From contig JAAOZZ010000135.1 in assembly GCA_012274175.1 (NCBI GenBank), positions 1-7,169 on the forward strand: a stretch of 7,169 nt of DNA. The letters run 5' to 3'. This DNA is from Betaproteobacteria bacterium. Lineage in GTDB: Bacteria; Pseudomonadota; Gammaproteobacteria; Burkholderiales; Usitatibacteraceae. This document shows, one piece after another, positions 1-5,641 of the stretch (its first letter is position 1; the number at the start of each line of letters is the position of its first letter). The position numbers and the translations under genes are program-made. The notes beneath the pieces were generated by a model that saw only the letters and a program-made list of their open reading frames with translations, was not told the DNA's origin and did not search any database.

Positions 1-22
1 CACCCGCGGGCCGTCCGGAGAG

Positions 23-28
23 TAAAAT
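23..28 (+). promoter_or_regulatory. Possible -10 box upstream of the lyase gene
   Basis: TAAAAT matches the sigma-70 -10 consensus at five of six bases and stands out in GC-rich sequence. It would give a leader of roughly 20 bases before the ATG at 54. The -35 position falls at or beyond the window edge, so it cannot be judged. This is a weak call. Confidence 0.3.
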
Positions 29-53
29 CCCGCTGTCCTCGAACCGGTTCCCC

Positions 54-989
54 ATGCGGCTCTACATCAACGACGTCGCCGTTCGCGACGGATTCCAGAT
101 CGAGAAGGTCTTCGTGCCCACCGCGACGAAGATCGAGCTCGTGAACCAGCTTTCGCGCACGGGATTGCACAAGATCGAGGCGACCTCGTTCGTCTCCGCG
201 AAGGCGGTGCCCGCCCTGGCCGACGCCGCCGAAGTGCTCGCGGGGATCGACCGTGTCCCGGGAGTGGCCTACGTCGCGCTCGTGCCCAATGTGCGCGGAG
301 TGCACAACGCCGCCGCGGCCGCGCGCAGGCCCGACGAGGTGAACGGCGTCGTCTCCGCCTCCGAAACGCACAACCGCGCCAACATCAATCGCACCCACGA
401 GCAGTCGCTCGCGGAGCTGCCGACGATGGTCGGGGTCGCGCACGATGCCGGCATGAAGATCACCATGAGCCTGTCGACCACGTTCGGCTGCCCGTTCGAA
501 GGCCACGTGCCCGAAGATGTCGTCTTCCGGTTCGTCGAACGCTTCCGCGAGCTGGGATTCGACGGCATCTCGCTCGCGGACACCACGGGGATGGCGAATC
601 CCCGCCAGGTGCGCGATCTCACCGGGAGGGTGCTGGAGCGTTTCCCGGCGCCCGACGACACTTACTACACGCTGCACTTCCATAACACGAGGGGCATGGG
701 CCTCGCGAACGTCGTGGCCGGCATCGAGTCGGGCGTGCGCTCGTTCGAAGGCTCGGTATCGGGACTCGGGGGGTGTCCGTTCGCACCGGGTGCGACGGGC
801 AACATCTGCACCGAGGACATGGTGAACATGCTCGAGGACATGGGATACGACACGCGCGTGGACCTGGCCAAGCTGCTTGCGGTGGCGCGCCGCATCCCGT
901 TGGTGGTGGGCCACGACGTGCCCGGGCAGGTGATGAAGGCAGGCCAGACGCTCGAGCTCCACGAATCGCCCCAACTTCCGAGGACATGA
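54..989 (+). CDS. Hydroxymethylglutaryl-CoA lyase family protein
   Basis: This 311-residue protein is a DRE-TIM barrel acyl-CoA lyase. The family cleaves (S)-HMG-CoA to acetoacetate and acetyl-CoA in leucine degradation, in the cytoplasm, with a divalent metal. Seen in the sequence: R11-D12 in VAVRDGFQ (catalytic Arg and metal Asp; the common form is PRDGLQ), E42 in KIEAT, the metal histidines H208 and H210 in LHFHNTRG, the signature SGLGGCPFAPGATGN at 236-250 with catalytic Cys241, and the metal ligand N250. All expected catalytic residues are present and the length is normal for bacterial members. ATG 54 is the only ATG or GTG in frame upstream, and it places the first beta strand correctly. 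It has no clear Shine-Dalgarno sequence. The stop overlaps the next gene's start. A related lyase activity (citramalyl-CoA or isohexenylglutaryl-CoA type) cannot be excluded from sequence alone; the family call is firm, the substrate less so. Confidence 0.93.
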   Translation: MRLYINDVAVRDGFQIEKVFVPTATKIELVNQLSRTGLHKIEATSFVSAKAVPALADAAEVLAGIDRVPGVAYVALVPNVRGVHNAAAAARRPDEVNGVVSASETHNRANINRTHEQSLAELPTMVGVAHDAGMKITMSLSTTFGCPFEGHVPEDVVFRFVERFRELGFDGISLADTTGMANPRQVRDLTGRVLERFPAPDDTYYTLHFHNTRGMGLANVVAGIESGVRSFEGSVSGLGGCPFAPGATGNICTEDMVNMLEDMGYDTRVDLAKLLAVARRIPLVVGHDVPGQVMKAGQTLELHESPQLPRT

Positions 990-1696
990 TGATCCAGCGC
1001 ATACTCGCGGCCGCATTCGTCGCGGCGGCCCTTCCCGCGGCGGGGGCGCAGTTCGACTCCCTCGACGCGCTCACCCAGGACGAATTCCACGGCCTTTCCG
1101 AGGATCTCGGCGCGGCCATGGCCTACAAGGGCGTCACTCCCGCCACTTCCCTGGGAGTGCTGGGCTTCGATGTCGGCGTCGAGGTCACCGATACCCGTGT
1201 GCAGCACTCGTCGGCATTCGAGCGCGCGGGCGCGGGCGGCCTGTCCGATCTCGTGGTGCCGAAGCTGCATGTCTACAAAGGGCTCGTGCACGGACTCGAC
1301 CTGGGAGCCTTCATCGGAGGCACGACGCAGGTGGGCGCGACCCTCTTCGGCGCGGACCTGCGGTTGGCGGTCCTGGACGACACGCTCGCAACGCCGGCGG
1401 TCGCCCTGCGCCTTTCGGGAACGAAGGCGACCGGGCTGGGCGATCTCGCGGTGAGCACGGCGGCATTCGACGTGATGGTCTCCAAGCGGCTCGCCTTCGT
1501 GACTCCCTACGCGGGTGCCGGCACCGTGCGCATCCAGTCCAGGGCGGGCGGCACGCAGCTCTCCGACGAGACGTTCAATCGCGGCCGCGTTTTCGGCGGC
1601 CTGAACCTGAACCTGGCCGTGGTGAACCTCGCTTTCGAGGCCGAGAAGCTGGGCGGCTCCACCTCGCTGTCCGCCAAGCTCGGCTTTCGTTTCTGA
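989..1696 (+). CDS. Secreted protein, predicted outer-membrane beta-barrel
   Basis: I do not recognise a named family with certainty. The 235-residue product starts with a Sec signal peptide: basic R4, hydrophobic residues 5-18, and AGA before a probable cleavage at residue 20/21. A segment with alternating polar and nonpolar residues follows (about 55-235), rich in Gly, Leu, Val and Thr. It ends in LGFRF, and a C-terminal Phe after alternating residues is the usual BAM recognition signal of outer-membrane barrels. There are no cysteines in the mature part. The size suggests a small barrel of about 8-10 strands (inference). ATG 986 and ATG 989 are both possible. GAGG at 980-983 sits 5 bases before 989 but only 2 before 986, so I chose 989. 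The frame is open upstream to 773, but that would bury the signal peptide. The overlap with the lyase stop suggests translational coupling. Its role is unknown: pore, structural or transport. Confidence 0.75.
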   Translation: MIQRILAAAFVAAALPAAGAQFDSLDALTQDEFHGLSEDLGAAMAYKGVTPATSLGVLGFDVGVEVTDTRVQHSSAFERAGAGGLSDLVVPKLHVYKGLVHGLDLGAFIGGTTQVGATLFGADLRLAVLDDTLATPAVALRLSGTKATGLGDLAVSTAAFDVMVSKRLAFVTPYAGAGTVRIQSRAGGTQLSDETFNRGRVFGGLNLNLAVVNLAFEAEKLGGSTSLSAKLGFRF

Positions 1697-1765
1697 GTCC
1701 GCGAACCGACAACCGCACGCTGCACCGGACACGGAGGAGCCCGGGCGAGACGGAGCAGCTCTGAT
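1697..1765. other. Convergent intergenic spacer without visible terminator
   Basis: This 69-base gap separates the + strand pair from the end of the - strand cluster. It contains the short palindrome GCCCGGGC and a repeated ACGGAG, but no stem followed by a T-run on either strand. Termination may be Rho-dependent or lie inside the flanking genes (inference). Confidence 0.5.
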
Positions 1766-2539
1766 TCAGGGCCTACGGGGCTTGCGCCCGGCGCGCGAAA
1801 AAAGGCGGTCGTACACGGCGTCGGGCAGCACTCGCAGGATGCGCCCGATGATCGCCATCTGCCACGGAATCACCGCGACACGGCGCCCGGCGTCGATCGC
1901 GCGGGCGAAGCGGCGCGCCGCCTCGTCCGCGTCGAGCAGGAACGGCATCCGGTAGGGGTTGCTCGCGGTCATCGGCGTGGCGATGTAGCCGGGGCACAGC
2001 GTCGTTACCCGCACGCCGCTTGCGCGCAGCTCCACCCGCAGCGACTCCAGGTAGCTGATCGCCGCCGCCTTCGAGGCGCTGTACGCCGAGGAGCCCGGAA
2101 TGCCCCGGAAGCCGGCCACCGAGGCGATGCCCGCGAGCCGGCCGCTGCCGCGAGCGCGCATCGGAGCGATGAACGGCTGGAAGGTATGCACCAGCCCGGT
2201 CACGTTCACGTCGAGGATCTCGCGGAAGACCGCGGCATCCTCGGCATTTTCCGTGAGCGTGCCGTGGGACACGCCGGCATTGGCGATGACGAGGTCCGGG
2301 ACGCCGTGGGCCGCGACGAAGTCCGCTGCCGCCGCCTGCATCGCAGCGAGGTCCCTTACGTCGCAGGGATGGATGCCGCAGGGCGTGCCGAGGGCGGCCG
2401 CCAGGCTGCGCAGGGCTGCCTCGCGCCGCGCCGCAAGGCCGAGGATCGCGCCTCGCGCGGCGTATTGGCGGGCCAGCGCGGCGCCGATTCCGCTGGAGGC
2501 ACCAGTAATGAAGACGCGGCTGCCGGGGCCGATATCCAT
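1766..2539 (-). CDS. SDR family NAD(P)-dependent oxidoreductase
   Basis: This is a 257-residue classical short-chain dehydrogenase/reductase with a Rossmann fold. Seen in order: the cofactor-binding TGASSGIG at 12-19, D60 in the CDVRD loop that contacts adenine, NAG at 87-89, N112 in DVNV, catalytic Ser140 in IASVAG, and Tyr153 and Lys157 in YSASK, so the Asn-Ser-Tyr-Lys tetrad is complete. PGYIATPM at 183-190 is the usual nicotinamide-side loop. Arg residues after strand 2 (AARRE, 37-40) suggest NADP(H) preference (inference). The C-terminal part (about 222-246) has hydrophobic and aromatic residues and may associate with the membrane, as in some members acting on lipids. The substrate cannot be read from sequence. 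It is the last gene of the - strand cluster, 33 bases after dsbA. It has only a weak ribosome binding site (CCGGA next to the ATG), so it probably depends on upstream transcription. Confidence 0.93.
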   Translation of the reverse strand: MDIGPGSRVFITGASSGIGAALARQYAARGAILGLAARREAALRSLAAALGTPCGIHPCDVRDLAAMQAAAADFVAAHGVPDLVIANAGVSHGTLTENAEDAAVFREILDVNVTGLVHTFQPFIAPMRARGSGRLAGIASVAGFRGIPGSSAYSASKAAAISYLESLRVELRASGVRVTTLCPGYIATPMTASNPYRMPFLLDADEAARRFARAIDAGRRVAVIPWQMAIIGRILRVLPDAVYDRLFSRAGRKPRRP

Positions 2540-2572
2540 TTCCGGTGGACCGGCCGGCGTATCTCGGCCGCG

Positions 2573-3235
2573 TTACTTGCGGGGCTTCGTCGCCATCGCC
2601 TGGGCGGGATGCGCCGCGGCCTGCTCCTTGCGCACCATGGCGATCAGCTCGTCGACGACGGGGAAGATCCGCTCCGGGCTGCCCGCGAGCTCCGCGGCGG
2701 TGTAGTACTTCCCGTTCACGAAGATCCGCGGGACGCTGTCCACCTTGTATGCGAGGGTGAGCTGCCGCGCACGCGCGACCTTGGTGGCGACGGTGAAGGA
2801 CTTCTCGACCTCGGCGTATTTCGCGGGGTCGATGCCGTTCTTGGAGAGCCAGGCATCGCGGATCTTCTTGTTGGCGAGGTTCACGCCGTCCTTGTGGATC
2901 GCGTCGAAGATCTTGGAGTGATACTGGTCGAGCAGGCCCATGGCCTCGATCGTGTAGAAGAGCTTCGCCATGTCCCCCCAGCTGTCGCTGGGATATGCAG
3001 GCACGCGGCGAAATACCACGTCCGCGGGCTTGGTCTTCAGCCAGTTGTTGATCGCGCCTTCCAGGTGGTAGCAATGGGGGCAGCCGTACCAGAAGAACTC
3101 GGTCACCTCGATCTTGCCGGTGTCTTCGACCGGCTGCGGCGGTTGCAGGAGGGCGTAGGGAACCTGCGACCAAGCGCTGCCCAGGGAGCAGGCGAACAGG
3201 GTGGAGAGCAGGAAAAGCGCTTTGCGGACGGACAT
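2573..3235 (-). CDS. dsbA: Thiol:disulfide interchange protein DsbA
   Basis: This is a periplasmic dithiol oxidase that introduces disulfide bonds into exported proteins and is re-oxidised by DsbB (family knowledge). The 220-residue product has a signal peptide (R4-K5, then hydrophobic 6-20) with probable cleavage after AWS at 23. The thioredoxin fold starts with EVTEFFWYGCPHC, placing the redox motif C52-P53-H54-C55, the same CPHC as in E. coli DsbA. The helical insertion spans about 65-150. The cis-proline is P169 in SVPRIFVNGKY, which closely resembles the E. coli VP..FVNGKY stretch. Cys16 lies in the signal peptide, in a poor lipobox (LFAC), so I do not call it a lipoprotein. The start is supported by AGAAGG 8 bases upstream. 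The C-terminal 15-20 residues are an Ala, Lys and Pro-rich tail. It sits between the SPOR gene and the SDR gene. Confidence 0.95.
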   Translation of the reverse strand: MSVRKALFLLSTLFACSLGSAWSQVPYALLQPPQPVEDTGKIEVTEFFWYGCPHCYHLEGAINNWLKTKPADVVFRRVPAYPSDSWGDMAKLFYTIEAMGLLDQYHSKIFDAIHKDGVNLANKKIRDAWLSKNGIDPAKYAEVEKSFTVATKVARARQLTLAYKVDSVPRIFVNGKYYTAAELAGSPERIFPVVDELIAMVRKEQAAAHPAQAMATKPRK

Positions 3236-3243
3236 GAATGGTT

Positions 3244-3249
3244 CCTTCT
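3244..3249 (-). promoter_or_regulatory. dsbA ribosome binding site, overlapping the SPOR gene stop
   Basis: On the - strand AGAAGG lies 8 bases before the dsbA ATG. It overlaps the TAG stop of the upstream SPOR gene (3248-3250), so ribosomes ending there sit on the dsbA start region. This favours translational coupling (inference). Confidence 0.7.
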
Positions 3250-3922
3250 AGGGGTTCTTGGCTTCGTCGCCGGAACGGATGATGGCCGCGCCGACGCCGT
3301 TCTGGGACAGCGTGCTCTTGAAGCGGTTCGCATCGTCCAGGCTCTGGTACGGCCCCAGGCGGACGCGATACAGCGTCCTCTTGTCGGGAAGCGCCACGGC
3401 ACGCACGGAAGCCTCCAGGCCGGTTAACGCGATCTTCGCCCGCAGGTTGTCAGCCTCTTTTTCCTCCGAGAACGCCCCCGCCTGCAGCCAGTACACGTCG
3501 CCGGAATGGGGCTTGGGGGTGGCCGGAGAGGAGCCCGGCTTGGGCGCGGGAGGCGCAGGGGCCGGCGCGACCTTCGCATCCCGCTGGGCACCGTCCTTCT
3601 CGCCGGGCAGGATCTGGTAGAACTCGAAGCGCGGCCGGTCGCCCGGCTTGGCGCCCTTGTCGGGCACCGCGCCCTTGGCCGCCTTCTCCGCGGCCTTGGC
3701 CGCGTCGGCCGGCGGAGGCGGTTGCGCGGGTGCGATCTTGGGCAGCGGCTCGATCGGCTTGCCCTTGTCGATGAACGGGTTCGACAGGCGGTTCAACCAA
3801 AGCGCGACGGCGAGCGAGATGACGATGCCCAGCAGCAATCCGATGATCACGCCCATGAGCATCGGGTGGCTCAGCTTGCCGCCGGGGCGGGGCGACGGCG
3901 CGTCCTTGTAGTCCTTGGGCAT
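3248..3922 (-). CDS. SPOR-domain inner-membrane protein, FtsN-like
   Basis: The 224-residue product has the layout of a bitopic cell-division protein. A short cytoplasmic N-terminus (1-20) is followed by one transmembrane helix (about 21-43, rich in Gly, Ile and Leu). Then come a periplasmic Ala/Pro/Lys linker (about 52-140) and a C-terminal SPOR domain (about 143-217), which binds denuded glycan strands at the septum. SPOR hallmarks are YWLQAGAFSEEKEADNLRAK near 144-163 and the second repeat YRVRLGPYQSLDDANRFKSTL at 185-205. An isolated motif, RFEFYQILPG at 98-107, interrupts the low-complexity linker. The start is ATG 3922, whose A is the last base of the argS TGA, with AAGGA 4 bases upstream. 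GTG 3925 is too close to that site. It could be the FtsN of this organism or another SPOR protein; the architecture is certain, the name is not. Confidence 0.9.
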   Translation of the reverse strand: MPKDYKDAPSPRPGGKLSHPMLMGVIIGLLLGIVISLAVALWLNRLSNPFIDKGKPIEPLPKIAPAQPPPPADAAKAAEKAAKGAVPDKGAKPGDRPRFEFYQILPGEKDGAQRDAKVAPAPAPPAPKPGSSPATPKPHSGDVYWLQAGAFSEEKEADNLRAKIALTGLEASVRAVALPDKRTLYRVRLGPYQSLDDANRFKSTLSQNGVGAAIIRSGDEAKNP

Positions 3923-5571
3923 CACATCCTTTCGGGAGCGCTCACGCCGAGGACGGCGAGGCCGTTGGCGAGAACTTGTCGCGTCGCGGCGACGAGCGCC
4001 AGCCGGGCAAGTCTCAATGCCTCGTCCTCGACGAGGAACCGCTCGGCATTGTAGTAGGTATGCAGGCGTGCCGCCACGTCGTCGTGGAGGTAATGGGTGA
4101 GCAGATGGGGCGCGAATTCGCCCGCGGCGCGCGCGAGCACCTCGGGAAACTCCGCGAGCTTCTGGGCGAGCGCCACTTCATGGGCGGAGGCGAGGGGCGA
4201 GAGATCCGCGCCGGCGAGCGCCGCCACGTCCCCGCCCCATTCCCGCAGCACGCTGCACATGCGGGCGTGGGCGTACTGCACGTAGTAGACCGGGTTGTCG
4301 TCCGACTGGCTTTTCGCCAGGTCCACGTCGAACTCGAGGTGCGAATCGACGCGGCGCATCAGGAAGAAATAGCGCACCGCGTCCCGGCCCACCTCGTCGA
4401 CCAGGTCGCGCACCGTCACGTAGTTGCCCGCGCGCTTGGAGATCTTCACCTCCTCGCCGCCCTTGGTCACCGTGACCATCTGGTGCAACACGTATTCCGG
4501 GTAGCCCCCGGGAATGCCCATGTCGAGGGCCTGGAGGCCTGCGCGTACCCGCGTCACCGTCGAGTGGTGATCGGCTCCCTGCACGTTCACGACGTGCCCA
4601 TAACCGCGCCGGTACTTGTCGAGGTGATAGGCCACGTCCGGGACGAAATACGTGAAAGATCCGTCGGACTTGCGCATCACCCGGTCCTTGTCGTCGCCGA
4701 AATCGGTGGTGCGAAGCCACAGCGCCCCTTCCGACTCATAGCAGTGGCCCGCGTCGCGCAGCATCGTGACGGCCTCCAGGACCTTGCCGTCGGTGTATAG
4801 GGAGCTTTCGAGGAAGTACGAGTCGAACTTCACGCCGAAGGCGCGCAGGTCGATGTCCTGCTCCTTGCGCAGGTAGGCGACCGCGAACTGCCGGATCTGG
4901 TCCAGGTTCTCGCCGGCGACGTCCCCGAAGTGCTGGGCCACGTACTCCCGTGCGATCTCGCGGATGTAGTCGCCGTGGTATCCGTCCTTGGGCATTTCGG
5001 CCGCGGTCCCGCGCGCCTCGCGGATGCGCGCCTGCACCGAGAGCGCGAGGTTGGCGATCTGGTTGCCCGCGTCGTTGTAGTAGAACTCGCGCGTGACGCG
5101 CCAGCCCTGCCATTCGAGCAGCGTGGATATGGCGTCTCCCAGGGCGGCCTGGCGGCCGTGGCCGACGTGCAGCGGACCCGTGGGATTCGCCGACACGAAC
5201 TCCACCATGGTCCTGCGGCCCGCGCCCGTGTCGGCGCGGCCGAATGCCGCCGCCTCGCGATGGATGCGCGCGACCACCGCGAATCGCGAGGCGGGCGCGA
5301 GCGTGAAGTTGATGAAGCCCGGACCGGCGATCTCCGACTTCGCGATCTCGTCGCTCGCCCCGAGCGCGGCGATGATCGCCTCGGCGGCCTCCCGGGGCTT
5401 GCGCCCTACGCGCTTGGCGAGCTGCAGCGCAACGTTGGTGGCGAAGTCCCCATGGTCCGCGTTCTTCGGGCGTTCCAGCTCGATCGCCGGCGCGTCGATT
5501 TGCGGATAAGCCTTGCGGACCGCGGCTTGGACCAGCTCGGCCAGGCGAGCCTTCGAATCGGGGGAGGACAC
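3922..5571 (-). CDS. argS: Arginine--tRNA ligase
   Basis: This class I aminoacyl-tRNA synthetase charges tRNA-Arg in the cytoplasm. With GTG 5571 as start it has 549 residues, within the family range. Seen, numbered from that start: the N-terminal Add1 domain ending near GPGFINF (83-89), the HIGH motif as HVGH (135-138) after ANPTGPL, the KMSKS motif as KISKR (376-380) before AGNYV, the DALR anticodon-binding domain starting about YYVQYAHAR (429-437), and the family C-terminus APERM. A longer form starting at GTG 5640 would add 23 basic residues (three consecutive Arg) and has a perfect AGGAGG upstream. I prefer 5571. [15 protein letters not shown] matches the usual N-terminus, the codons at 5572-5604 lose the G/C third-base bias, and a TATAAT box falls between the two starts. 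GTG 5571 itself has no clear ribosome binding site, so the start is uncertain. The stop overlaps the SPOR gene ATG. Confidence 0.95.
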   Translation of the reverse strand: MSSPDSKARLAELVQAAVRKAYPQIDAPAIELERPKNADHGDFATNVALQLAKRVGRKPREAAEAIIAALGASDEIAKSEIAGPGFINFTLAPASRFAVVARIHREAAAFGRADTGAGRRTMVEFVSANPTGPLHVGHGRQAALGDAISTLLEWQGWRVTREFYYNDAGNQIANLALSVQARIREARGTAAEMPKDGYHGDYIREIAREYVAQHFGDVAGENLDQIRQFAVAYLRKEQDIDLRAFGVKFDSYFLESSLYTDGKVLEAVTMLRDAGHCYESEGALWLRTTDFGDDKDRVMRKSDGSFTYFVPDVAYHLDKYRRGYGHVVNVQGADHHSTVTRVRAGLQALDMGIPGGYPEYVLHQMVTVTKGGEEVKISKRAGNYVTVRDLVDEVGRDAVRYFFLMRRVDSHLEFDVDLAKSQSDDNPVYYVQYAHARMCSVLREWGGDVAALAGADLSPLASAHEVALAQKLAEFPEVLARAAGEFAPHLLTHYLHDDVAARLHTYYNAERFLVEDEALRLARLALVAATRQVLANGLAVLGVSAPERM

Positions 5572-5598
5572 TGGGAAATGGGGCGATCCAAACCGTCC

Positions 5599-5604
5599 AT
5601 TATA
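5599..5604 (-). promoter_or_regulatory. Candidate -10 box for argS and the downstream operon
   Basis: The - strand reads a perfect TATAAT in a very GC-rich stretch between the priA stop and the inner argS start. Transcription would start near 5592, giving a leader of about 20 bases before GTG 5571. No recognisable -35 hexamer lies 16-18 bases upstream; that stretch is the palindrome CGCCGGCCGGCG. The box could be extended by an activator, or it could be a chance match. Confidence 0.5.
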
Positions 5605-5617
5605 CGGGCCGTGCCGC

Positions 5618-5629
5618 CGCCGGCCGGCG
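5618..5629. repeat. 12-bp perfect palindrome upstream of the TATAAT box
   Basis: CGCCGGCCGGCG equals its own reverse complement and lies where the -35 element of the argS promoter would be. It could be an operator half-site pair or simply a product of GC-rich composition; the inner ten bases (CCGGCCGGCG) recur at 2550-2559 in the dsbA-SDR spacer. Confidence 0.3.
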
Positions 5630-5641
5630 CGACCCTTCACG

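Noticed and set aside
773..985. Extended N-terminus for the barrel gene starting at 773
   Set aside because: It would overlap the conserved catalytic end of the lyase and place the signal peptide about 70 residues inside the protein.
665..1732. Long - strand open frame (355 codons) opposite the lyase and barrel genes
   Set aside because: It runs antisense to recognised coding sequence, is rich in Arg, Ala, Gly and Glu without a motif, and ends in the spacer; it is a composition shadow.
1777..1790. Hairpin GGGC-loop-GCCC near the end of the SDR gene as a terminator
   Set aside because: The stem has only four pairs and there is no T-run after it on either strand.
1773..3173. Long - strand open frame (466 codons) in another frame over dsbA and SDR
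   Set aside because: The translation is Arg/Gly/Pro-rich nonsense, while the two other frames hold full DsbA and SDR motifs.
3184..3195. Lipobox-like LFAC in the DsbA signal peptide
   Set aside because: Phe at -2 relative to the Cys is unfavourable, and a normal signal peptidase I site (AWS before Q24) is present.
2186..3427. Long + strand open frame (413 codons) across the SDR, dsbA and SPOR genes
   Set aside because: It is antisense to three genes with clear conserved motifs, its translation has no recognisable domain, and long antisense open frames are expected in GC-rich DNA.
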